Assembly (NCBI GenBank): GCA_945872325.1
Contig: CAMBZY010000155.1
Span: forward strand, 1-7,465
Reading direction: 5' to 3'
Length of the DNA stretch: 7,465 nt
From: Candidatus Kuenenia stuttgartensis
GTDB lineage: Bacteria; Planctomycetota; Planctomycetia; Isosphaerales; Isosphaeraceae
A program made the position numbers and the translations under genes. The notes beneath the pieces are model-generated. The model was not told the origin of the DNA. It was given only the letters and a program-made list of their open reading frames with translations, and ran no database searches. The number at the start of each line of letters is the position of its first letter. Within the stretch, counting starts at the first letter, position 1. Of this stretch, positions 1 through 5,727 are shown one piece after another.

Positions 1-369
1 TGCAATATCTGTGCCAAGGTTTGCCCTCCGCAATGTATCTGGATGAGTCAGGCCCACAGCCCTGAAGGCAAGCCAGTGACACTTCCGGAAGAATACTACA
101 TCGATATGGATGTTTGTATGAACTGCGGAATGTGCTCAGAATATTGCCCATTTGACGCGATCAAAATGGACCATAATTTCGAACTGTCAAATTATGAGCG
201 TCACCAGACACACATTTACTCGCTCCAGGACCTCCTGGTTTCGAGTGAATTTTATGCGAAGACCCATCCAGATGCCTACGCCAGCCCTGAAGAGGTGGCG
301 GAACGTGGCAAGGTAACGAAGAAGAAAGATCAAAGGTTGCAGAAAGCTTTGCAACTCTCACGCGGCTGA
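1..369 (+). CDS. nuoI: NADH-quinone oxidoreductase subunit I, 3' part (5' end outside window)
   Basis: This is the C-terminal 122 residues of the complex I subunit that carries two [4Fe-4S] clusters (N6a and N6b) and passes electrons toward the quinone site, at the cytoplasmic face of the membrane. The reading frame is open from base 1. The first cluster motif is cut: its last three cysteines are at bases 1, 10 and 22 (pattern C-x2-C-x3-C-P), and the first cysteine must lie just upstream. The second motif is complete, C-x2-C-x2-C-x3-C-P, with cysteines at bases 115, 124, 133 and 145. An ATG at base 43 is internal, because starting there would delete the first cluster. An extra cysteine (base 34) sits four residues after the last cysteine of cluster one, where many NuoI proteins have alanine (CPxxAI type). 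The tail is charged and ends in a Lys-rich stretch. The following nuoA, H, J, K, N genes support NuoI over a generic ferredoxin. Confidence 0.93.
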   Translation, partial: CNICAKVCPPQCIWMSQAHSPEGKPVTLPEEYYIDMDVCMNCGMCSEYCPFDAIKMDHNFELSNYERHQTHIYSLQDLLVSSEFYAKTHPDAYASPEEVAERGKVTKKKDQRLQKALQLSRG

Positions 370-419
370 TGAGCGATTTTTTCCAGAAAAAGGCTCATTT
401 CACTTGTGAGTCTGTGAAA
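369..419 (+). other. Two adjacent inverted repeats just after nuoI
   Basis: The first repeat pairs ATGAGC (369-374) with GCTCAT (393-398). Inside it, a 2x2 mismatch is followed by a short T-run/A-run stem (377-381 with 386-390). The second repeat pairs TTTCAC (398-403) with GTGAAA (414-419) around a 10-base loop. The first begins inside the nuoI stop codon. Neither is followed by a good T tract, so they are poor intrinsic terminators. A role in mRNA processing or 3'-end protection is possible. The pairing is seen in the sequence; any function is inference. Confidence 0.35.
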
Positions 420-432
420 ACCTCTGTAGCAT

Positions 433-450
433 AGCGTTCAAAGCGTTTAA
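433..450 (+). repeat. Imperfect 9-bp tandem repeat upstream of the small hypothetical gene
   Basis: AGCGTTCAA (433-441) is followed directly by AGCGTTTAA (442-450), a match at 8 of 9 positions. It lies in the 130-base gap between nuoI and the small hypothetical gene, about 50 bases before that gene's start. It could be a protein-binding direct repeat or chance. No convincing -35/-10 pair is visible beside it. Confidence 0.3.
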
Positions 451-499
451 AGACTGAACATCATCCACGATACCAGGCTAAGAGCGAAACGAAGATACG

Positions 500-763
500 A
501 TGATTCCCCGACCGAAAACTATGGAACCGACCTGGGCGCCCGGCACTCGTGTGAGAGTGACGCATCACGTCCGTGTTGGGCATCGTCAATGGACGACGAC
601 TCGCGAGGGTACCGTTCTCTCTGAATCTCTTCGTCCGATTGGCGGGATGGAGATGGGTGCCAAGGCGGCTGCCCTGAATCAGCCGACTCTGAGACTGAAA
701 GCTGACGATGGTGAGATCACCGTGGTCGCTATCGACGGTGGGACGAAAATCGAAGCGCTTTGA
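500..763 (+). CDS. Small conserved hypothetical protein within the nuo cluster
   Basis: This encodes 87 residues with no signal peptide, membrane segment or cysteine. The composition suggests a small all-beta fold: alternating short hydrophobic strands (residues 15-21 TRVRVTH, 34-41, 63-67, 71-76) joined by Gly- or Asp-containing turns, similar in look to SH3-like small barrels. A distinctive central segment, PIGGMEMGAKA (residues 46-56), and the ending DDGEITVV...GTKIE resemble a small family I recall from planctomycetes; that recollection is unverified and I know no function for it. An internal ATG at base 521 (residue 8) is a plausible alternative start, because the family-like region begins at Trp12. 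Base 500 is kept because a weak GAAG (491-494) precedes it; 521 has no ribosome-binding signal. It lies 130 bases after nuoI and 30 bases before nuoA on the same strand, so it is probably co-transcribed with complex I genes. A role in assembly or regulation of the complex is only a guess from position. Confidence 0.75.
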   Translation: MIPRPKTMEPTWAPGTRVRVTHHVRVGHRQWTTTREGTVLSESLRPIGGMEMGAKAAALNQPTLRLKADDGEITVVAIDGGTKIEAL

Positions 764-793
764 CGGGTACGATCTGAAAGGTCAATTGGTGTC

Positions 794-1150
794 ATGGTAT
801 ATAACTACATCTTCATCGGCCTCCTGATTCTAGTGGCAGCACTCTTTGCTGCCGGTCCTCTTCTGGCTGTTGCCTTTCTGGCACCCAAGAAGAAGTCCGT
901 CACCAAGTCGCAGACGTATGAGTGCGGTGTTTTGACTGTCGGCGAAAGCTGGGTCAAATTCCGGATGCAGTATTACCTCTACGCCATCATGTTCGTACTC
1001 TTCGATATCGAGACCGTTTTCCTCTATCCCTGGGCTGTCAGCTATGGCGGTCTCGGATACTTCGCTCTCATCGAAATGATCATCTTCGTGGCCATGCTAC
1101 TTGTCGGTCTGGCCTATGCATGGGCTCGTGGGGCCCTTCGCTGGCAGTGA
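794..1150 (+). CDS. nuoA: NADH-quinone oxidoreductase subunit A
   Basis: This is the complex I membrane subunit next to the quinone chamber (ND3 homologue). The protein has 118 residues, normal for the family, with three predicted transmembrane helices (about residues 5-30, 60-80 and 88-110). The conserved loop between helices 1 and 2 is present: TYECG at residues 41-45, then a segment ending KFRMQYYLYA before helix 2. Helix 2 holds the FDIE motif (residues 70-73) with the acidic residues expected in the proton/coupling region. The loop cysteine (Cys44) matches the ND3 loop cysteine, which in mitochondria marks the active/deactive switch. The ATG at 794 follows a GAAAGG (776-781) at a somewhat long distance. 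Length and the N-terminal helix support this start. nuoB, which usually follows nuoA, is absent here; nuoH is next after 71 bases. Confidence 0.96.
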   Translation: MVYNYIFIGLLILVAALFAAGPLLAVAFLAPKKKSVTKSQTYECGVLTVGESWVKFRMQYYLYAIMFVLFDIETVFLYPWAVSYGGLGYFALIEMIIFVAMLLVGLAYAWARGALRWQ

Positions 1151-1151
1151 C

Positions 1152-1172
1152 TCGATCGTTTAGTCGATCGTT
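1152..1172 (+). repeat. Direct and inverted CGATCG repeat between nuoA and nuoH
   Basis: TCGATCGTT occurs at 1152-1160 and again at 1164-1172. Because CGATCG is self-complementary, the copies at 1153-1158 and 1165-1170 can also pair as a 6-bp stem with a 6-base loop. It starts two bases after the nuoA stop codon. No T-run follows, so it is not a convincing terminator. It could be an RNA hairpin between two translated genes or a small binding site. Confidence 0.35.
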
Positions 1173-1209
1173 CGGAACCTATCTTTCTGCGTGATTTTGG
1201 GCCTACATC

Positions 1210-1213
1210 GAGG
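1210..1213 (+). promoter_or_regulatory. Ribosome-binding site for the GTG start of nuoH
   Basis: GAGG at 1210-1213 lies 8 bases before the GTG at 1222. It supports that non-ATG codon as the start rather than the in-frame ATG at 1279, which would cut away residues before the first membrane helix. Confidence 0.55.
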
Positions 1214-1221
1214 TTAGACGC

Positions 1222-2748
1222 GTGTCTCTGACAGACTTCATCGCTCAATCAGAACTGACGCCACTGCTGGCTCAGCGAATGTACTACGACCAAGTCAATC
1301 TCTGGCTCTGGTTCCGCTGGGTTCTCTACCTCTTCGGCGGCTTCTTTGGCGTATTCCCGCTGATCGTCGCCTACATGGTTCTCGCTGAACGTAAGCTGGC
1401 TGCCCGATTCCAGGACCGGATCGGCCCCAACCGCGTTGGACCGTTTGGCCTCCTCCAGCCATTCGCTGACTTCATCAAACTCATCATCAAAGAATGCATT
1501 CTGCCCATCGGCGCCAATAGTTTCGTGCACCTTCTGGCCCCGATGCTCACTTTGATTTCAGCCTTTCTCGTGCTCGCCGTCATCCCATTTGGGATCGGCC
1601 TGGCGCCAGTTGACCTCCCGGGCGGACTCCTCTACATGGTCTCCGTCTCGTCGATCTCAGCTCTTTCCATTTTTCTGGCTGGCTGGTCAAGTCGTAACAA
1701 GTTCTCCCTGCTCGGGGCCATGCGTGGCGTCGCCCAGCTTGTGAGCTACGAAATTCCTCAGGTCATGTCCATCGTTCCAGTCATCCTATGGGCCGGCAGC
1801 TTGAGTATGGTTTCGATCGTTCAGACCCAGCAATACGACCAAGGCTGGTTCTTGTTCAGCCCTCCAGGAATTCTTGGTTTCATGCTGCTTCTGATCACCA
1901 GTATTGCTGAAGTCAACCGGGCCCCGTTCGACTTGCCTGAAGCAGAATCTGAAATCATCGCCGGTTTCCACACAGAATATTCCGGCATGCGTTTCGGCCT
2001 CTTTTTCCTTGGAGAGTACCTGAACGTTTTCGCCGTCTGCTGCCTGATCACGACACTTTTTCTTGGTGGTGGTAGTCTGCCGTTCCAGGGTTATTTTGCT
2101 GGTGAAGCCAAGCACATGCTGGCTGCTCCGTTTGATGCCTCCAAGCAATCCACTTTAAAGCTCAATGCATCTCACGAATTTCCAGCGAACCCAGGGACCG
2201 GCTTCCGGATCAATGTAACTAACACTCAAGGCCAGACAGAAGCATTTCAGGTCGACCACCGCGTTGGCAATGAACTGGTTTTAATGGCCAACCGTCCCGT
2301 TGATTTTCAGGCTCCAGCCAACTCGATCATCACCGCCTCATCGAGACAGGACTACACAGGTCCCTGGCACATTGCGAATCTGATCATGATTCCGGTCTTC
2401 ATGTCCAAGGTCTTCCTACTCGTCTTTGTGATGTTCTGGATCCGAGCCACCCTGCCCCGGGTACGGGTTGACCGACTCATGAGTTTTGCCTGGAAGACGA
2501 TGGTTCCTTTGGCGATTGCGAATATCTTCCTGGCCGCGATTTGGTTCGAGATTGTGGTTCGTCCTGCCGGCGGTTTCCAGCAGAAGTTGATTGGATGGCT
2601 TGTCACAGGGCCACTGACCATTGCTGCCGTTTCCGTTGTCTTCCGCCTGAATCGCAACACATATAAGTCTAACGACCCTGATCGCCGCCCGACCTTGATC
2701 AGTCGAACTGGCGAATCTCTGCTGGCAACCTCCAATCAAGGCAAGTAA
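1222..2748 (+). CDS. nuoH: NADH-quinone oxidoreductase subunit H with a large loop insertion
   Basis: This is the ND1 homologue: it forms most of the quinone-binding chamber and joins the peripheral and membrane arms. It starts with GTG. All hallmark loops are present: AERKLAARFQDRIGPNRVGP (Glu56, Arg66-Pro74) between helices 1 and 2, LVSYEIP between helices 3 and 4, AEVNRAPFDLPEAESEI (residues 229-245) followed by GFHTEYSGMRF between helices 5 and 6, and RATLPRVRVDRLM between helices 7 and 8. At 508 residues it is far longer than typical bacterial NuoH (about 320-430). The excess is mainly an insertion at about residues 290-379 (bases 2089-2358) between helices 6 and 7. The insert is hydrophilic, Asn/Thr/Ala-rich, with beta-strand-like stretches (FRINVTN, NELVLMANRP, SIITAS). 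The conserved quinone loops are cytoplasmic, so this loop should face the other side of the membrane. The reading frame is intact and membrane helices resume at residue 383, so this is a true insertion, not a frameshift. Confidence 0.96.
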   Translation: MSLTDFIAQSELTPLLAQRMYYDQVNLWLWFRWVLYLFGGFFGVFPLIVAYMVLAERKLAARFQDRIGPNRVGPFGLLQPFADFIKLIIKECILPIGANSFVHLLAPMLTLISAFLVLAVIPFGIGLAPVDLPGGLLYMVSVSSISALSIFLAGWSSRNKFSLLGAMRGVAQLVSYEIPQVMSIVPVILWAGSLSMVSIVQTQQYDQGWFLFSPPGILGFMLLLITSIAEVNRAPFDLPEAESEIIAGFHTEYSGMRFGLFFLGEYLNVFAVCCLITTLFLGGGSLPFQGYFAGEAKHMLAAPFDASKQSTLKLNASHEFPANPGTGFRINVTNTQGQTEAFQVDHRVGNELVLMANRPVDFQAPANSIITASSRQDYTGPWHIANLIMIPVFMSKVFLLVFVMFWIRATLPRVRVDRLMSFAWKTMVPLAIANIFLAAIWFEIVVRPAGGFQQKLIGWLVTGPLTIAAVSVVFRLNRNTYKSNDPDRRPTLISRTGESLLATSNQGK

Positions 2749-2750
2749 AC

Positions 2751-2789
2751 GGTTGGGGTTTGTTAACCCCTGCGACCTTTCTCTCTCTC
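2751..2789 (+). terminator. Hairpin with pyrimidine tail after nuoH (weak terminator or attenuator)
   Basis: GGGGTT (2755-2760) pairs with AACCCC (2765-2770) around a TGTT tetraloop, two to three bases after the nuoH stop. An outer GGT (2751-2753) can pair with ACC (2775-2777) across a bulge. A TTTCTCTCTCTC tract follows from 2778. The stem is short and the tail is mixed T/C, so termination would be partial at best. nuoJ follows on the same strand, which suggests readthrough or a processing site rather than the end of the operon. Confidence 0.4.
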
Positions 2790-2812
2790 ACGATTTTGAT
2801 GACCACCTGACT

Positions 2813-2818
2813 AGAGGA
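2813..2818 (+). promoter_or_regulatory. Ribosome-binding site for the GTG start of nuoJ
   Basis: AGAGGA at 2813-2818 is 8 bases before the GTG at 2827. This is one of the best Shine-Dalgarno sequences in the window and it fixes the GTG as the nuoJ start. Confidence 0.7.
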
Positions 2819-2826
2819 TTCGTTCC

Positions 2827-3420
2827 GTGATTCAAGCCCTTTTCATCGCCCTGTCGGCCTTCGGCCTCTTGATGGCGCTGGGGACGGTCTTCGCCAAGAA
2901 CCTGGTTCATGCAGGCCTCTATCTGGTCGCCTTCTTCTTCATCGTTGCATGCCAGTTCGTGATGCTTGAAGCCGAATTCATGGCAGCCATTCAGGTTCTG
3001 ATTTATATCGGTGCCGTAGCGGTCCTTCTGATGTTCGGGATCATGCTCACACGCAACATTCAGGGCGATGATACCACCATCGTGACCAAGCAATGGCGAT
3101 TACTTGGGATTGGTGCTGCTGGCTCGGTTTTGATCGTGCTCGTTCTTGCGATCAATTCCTACGAACCCTGGACAGCACTTGCTGTTCGCCCGGAATTTCC
3201 AGTAAAACAATCCACGACGACACCACGCGGTCAAGCGATCATTTCGATGACTCCTGCAGTTGGTCGTGAGATGATGACTCGATACGTTGTCCCATTCGAA
3301 CTTGCCGGCCTCCTTCTGACCGCCGCTCTTGTGGGTGCCGTTGTTCTGGCCCAATATGACAACGCTGATGAGGCCGAAGCTTTGGCTGAATCATCCAAGC
3401 AATCTGCAACCACTTCCTGA
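2827..3420 (+). CDS. nuoJ: NADH-quinone oxidoreductase subunit J
   Basis: This is the ND6 homologue, a membrane subunit whose third helix carries the pi-bulge that helps couple quinone reduction to proton pumping. It has 197 residues, in the normal range, with five predicted helices (about residues 3-22, 27-46, 52-73, 94-114 and 156-177). The signature EAEFMAAIQVLIYIGAVAV (residues 48-66), including Tyr60, matches the NuoJ helix 3 motif. The last helix is preceded by YVVPFELAGLLL, also typical. A loop of about 40 residues between helices 4 and 5 is rich in Thr, Pro and Arg. The C-terminus is a short polar acidic/Ser tail. The GTG start is supported by a strong ribosome-binding site. It lies 78 bases after nuoH and 52 bases before nuoK. 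Confidence 0.96.
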   Translation: MIQALFIALSAFGLLMALGTVFAKNLVHAGLYLVAFFFIVACQFVMLEAEFMAAIQVLIYIGAVAVLLMFGIMLTRNIQGDDTTIVTKQWRLLGIGAAGSVLIVLVLAINSYEPWTALAVRPEFPVKQSTTTPRGQAIISMTPAVGREMMTRYVVPFELAGLLLTAALVGAVVLAQYDNADEAEALAESSKQSATTS

Positions 3421-3472
3421 CCTGAATTCAAAGACTCATCCTGAGGCTTTTTGAGCGAGACGCCCCGACGCC

Positions 3473-3802
3473 ATGACCCAGCAAATTCCACTCACCTGGT
3501 TCCTTTACTTCGCCTCCGCGTCGTTCGCCATCGGATTGATGGGCGTTTTGATGCGCCGAAATGCGATTGGCGTTCTCATGGCGATTGAGATCATGCTCAA
3601 TGCCGCCAATGTCAATTTCGTCGCTTTCTGGCGGTACGGAACTGCTCCGGCAGGTGAAGGGCCACTCACAGGTGTGATGATGGCACTTTTTGTGGTGACC
3701 ATTGCCGCAGCCGAAGTGGCTGTGGGGGTGGGTCTGATCCTACTCTGCTACAGACGTTGGCGATCCGCCGACGTGGAAGAATTCGACGGCCTCTCAGGCT
3801 GA
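3473..3802 (+). CDS. nuoK: NADH-quinone oxidoreductase subunit K
   Basis: This is the ND4L homologue, a three-helix membrane subunit with key acidic residues in the central hydrophilic axis of complex I. It has 109 residues (family about 100). The family pattern GLMGVLMRRNAIGVLMAIE (residues 21-39) is followed by MLNAANVNFVAF. Glu39 and Glu81 (in TIAAAEVAVG) correspond to the functionally important glutamates 36 and 72 of E. coli NuoK. The C-terminus has an extra acidic tail (DVEEFDGLSG) beyond the usual end. The ATG at 3473 has only a weak purine-rich stretch upstream (3453-3460); length and helix 1 support it. It is normally followed by nuoL, but here nuoN comes next. Confidence 0.96.
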   Translation: MTQQIPLTWFLYFASASFAIGLMGVLMRRNAIGVLMAIEIMLNAANVNFVAFWRYGTAPAGEGPLTGVMMALFVVTIAAAEVAVGVGLILLCYRRWRSADVEEFDGLSG

Positions 3803-3885
3803 TTCTGAATTTTGAAGAACGACCAAACGAACGTAGACATTTACGGACAATCAACCGCCAATCTCACGACGATCACGGGACCACC

Positions 3886-5631
3886 ATGCCATCCGGCCTT
3901 TCTATCCAAGACTTCGTGATTTTCAGCCCCGTCATCCTATTGACCATCTGGGGGCTGTTGTCACTGATCTTCGACCTGACACTGCTCGCAGGGCAGGACC
4001 CCACCACCCGTAACCGGGCCCTCGGCATGTGGACTCTGGCCGGGCTTGTGGGATCGCTCGTGCTCAGCCAATTTCTGTCCTATAAATTTATGGGACCATC
4101 CGCCGGAACCGATCCACAGATCTTTTTTGGCAGTCTCAATGGAGGCGTTCTGTTCATCCAGTTCACCTCTCTGGTCATCCTCTTCGCAGTCCTGATCACA
4201 TGCCTCTCCATGGTCTGGAACTTCACCAGCCACTGGGGCGAATATTATGCCATGCTAATCTGGTCCTCTGTCTCGATGATCTTGCTGATTGCCGCAGAAG
4301 ATCTCCTGACACTTTTCCTCGCCCTTGAAACCATGACCATCTGTCTCTACCTGATGACAGCCATGGAAAAGTCCAAACAACGATCTGCCGAAGCCGGCCT
4401 CAAATATTTCGTCTACGGATCCGTCTCCTCAGCCCTCTTTCTCTTCGGCATTAGCCTGGTCTATGGGATGACCGGTACCCTCTCGATCGCTGAGATCGGC
4501 CATATCCTTTCCTCCACAGAAAAGCCTGGCCTGACTGGGAACGTGGTCGGAGGTGTGGCCGTCCTGATGATTCTGGTCGGATTCGGATTCAAGGTGTCAG
4601 CCGTTCCGTTCCATCAATGGGCCCCTGACGTCTACGAAGGAGCTCCGACTCCTGTTTCCGCATGGCTCGCCTCTGGATCAAAACTGGCCAGCCTTGTGGC
4701 CATGGTAAAAGTCATGGGCGGCGGGCTGGGATCATGGGCATCAACCAATAGTCCCACATCGCCGGGCTGGGTTGGGCTTTTAGCTCTGATATCAGCTGCA
4801 ACAATGACTTATGGCAACTTCGCAGCCCTTGGTCAAACCAACTTGAAACGACTTCTGGCCTACTCATCCATCGCTCATGCTGGCTACATGCTGGTCGGTG
4901 TGATTGCTGTGGGACTGAGCACCGAGCCTGAAGAGGCTGCTGCTGCCCTGTTTTTCTACCTCGTCGTTTACGGTCTGACCACCATCGCCGGGTTTGCTCT
5001 GGCAGCCTGGATTGATCGCGATCGCGGTACTGAAGAAGTGGAAGACTTAAACGGACTTGCCCGTCGTCACCCGTACATCGGCGTGGCTGTTTGTATCCTG
5101 ATGCTCTCCATGATCGGAATTCCTCCGACTGCCGGCTTCTTTGGTAAGCTGTACATGTTCATGGAAGCCCTGAACGTGGGCGGAACGGACAAAGTCACGA
5201 TGGTCGGCCTCGTCGCCCTCGGCCTGTTCAACAGCGTGGTTTCTGCCTTCTACTACATCCGAATCTTGAAGGCCATGTTCTTCCGCGAATCTGATCGGGC
5301 TGACCTGAAACCGATGGGCCCTGAGATTGCACTTCCGCTTGGCCTCGGAGCGGTCCTGACTCTCTTCTTCGGCTTCAATTCCTCGATCTTGCTCAGCGAC
5401 ATGGAATCCGTCTCCCGCAGTGGCCTCCACTTCACTCAGAGATCCGTGAATCCTGACGGTTATAACGTTCCGGCCCCTGGTGTTGTGAAGCCAGCCGCTT
5501 TAAAAGAAGTGGCCAAACCTGCTCCAGTTACCAAACCAGCCCCGGCGGCTAAATCGTCCGCAACCACGACCAAGCCTGCGACTCCTGCAAAACCGGCGAC
5601 TGGCGTGCCGGCTGCGGCACCAAAGTCATAA
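3886..5631 (+). CDS. nuoN: NADH-quinone oxidoreductase subunit N with Pro/Ala/Lys-rich tail
   Basis: This is the ND2 homologue, an antiporter-like proton-pumping subunit of the complex I membrane arm. From this ATG it has 581 residues. The frame is open back to an ATG at 3757 inside nuoK, but the 43 extra residues would be Arg-rich, hydrophilic and unlike any NuoN N-terminus, so 3886 is chosen even though only a weak GGGA (3877-3880) precedes it. Expected pump residues are present: Glu148 in LALETMTICLY, Lys173 in KYFVYGS, Lys236 in GFGFKVSAVPFHQWAPDVYEG, Lys266 in SGSKLAS and Lys421 in GFFGKLYMF. The positions resemble Lys217, Lys247 and Lys395 of E. coli NuoN. The pattern FHQWAPDVYEGAPTPV separates NuoN from NuoL and NuoM. 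About fourteen helices are predicted, ending near residue 505. Residues about 529-581 form a low-complexity tail of Pro, Ala, Lys and Thr that normal NuoN lacks. Confidence 0.95.
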   Translation: MPSGLSIQDFVIFSPVILLTIWGLLSLIFDLTLLAGQDPTTRNRALGMWTLAGLVGSLVLSQFLSYKFMGPSAGTDPQIFFGSLNGGVLFIQFTSLVILFAVLITCLSMVWNFTSHWGEYYAMLIWSSVSMILLIAAEDLLTLFLALETMTICLYLMTAMEKSKQRSAEAGLKYFVYGSVSSALFLFGISLVYGMTGTLSIAEIGHILSSTEKPGLTGNVVGGVAVLMILVGFGFKVSAVPFHQWAPDVYEGAPTPVSAWLASGSKLASLVAMVKVMGGGLGSWASTNSPTSPGWVGLLALISAATMTYGNFAALGQTNLKRLLAYSSIAHAGYMLVGVIAVGLSTEPEEAAAALFFYLVVYGLTTIAGFALAAWIDRDRGTEEVEDLNGLARRHPYIGVAVCILMLSMIGIPPTAGFFGKLYMFMEALNVGGTDKVTMVGLVALGLFNSVVSAFYYIRILKAMFFRESDRADLKPMGPEIALPLGLGAVLTLFFGFNSSILLSDMESVSRSGLHFTQRSVNPDGYNVPAPGVVKPAALKEVAKPAPVTKPAPAAKSSATTTKPATPAKPATGVPAAAPKS

Positions 5632-5660
5632 CACGCATGGTTTTGACACCACTTTGAACC

Positions 5661-5680
5661 GGCTGACCAAATTGGCAGCC
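5661..5680 (+). other. Hairpin between nuoN and the HEPN-like gene
   Basis: GGCTG-A-CCA (5661-5669) pairs with TGGCAGCC (5673-5680) as an 8-bp stem with one bulged A and a three-base loop. An alternative pairing is ATTGG (5671-5675) with CCAAT (5679-5683) around a CAG triloop. No T tract follows, so it is not a standard intrinsic terminator, although its position after the last nuo gene would fit a transcript end or processing point. Confidence 0.3.
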
Positions 5681-5713
5681 AATCGCATTCATCATCTGCT
5701 CACGGATATTTTC

Positions 5714-5718
5714 AGAGG
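5714..5718 (+). promoter_or_regulatory. Ribosome-binding site of the HEPN-like gene
   Basis: AGAGG at 5714-5718 lies 9 bases before the ATG at 5728, a good Shine-Dalgarno match that supports this start. Confidence 0.6.
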
Positions 5719-5727
5719 CTCTCGAAC

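Noticed and set aside
922..1194. Plus-strand 90-residue frame overlapping nuoA
   Set aside because: It is an Arg/Cys-rich out-of-frame reading of nuoA with no ribosome-binding site.
1786..2148. Minus-strand open frames opposite nuoH
   Set aside because: They are antisense to strongly conserved NuoH motifs and have low-complexity charged translations typical of shadow frames.
3435..3452. CTCA-TCC-TGAG stem followed by GCTTTTT between nuoJ and nuoK
   Set aside because: A 4-bp stem with a 3-base loop is too small to act as a terminator, and nuoK follows at once.
3757..3885. A longer nuoN reading frame starting at 3757 and overlapping the end of nuoK
   Set aside because: The extra 43 residues are Arg-rich and hydrophilic, unlike a NuoN N-terminus, and part of them is simply nuoK read in another frame; the ATG at 3886 leads straight into the first membrane helix.
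5643..5673. Possible promoter: TTGACA at 5643-5648 before the HEPN-like gene
   Set aside because: The -35 match is perfect, but the best -10 candidate (CAAATT, 5668-5673) matches only 3 of 6 bases with a 19-base spacer and falls in a hairpin; too weak to annotate.
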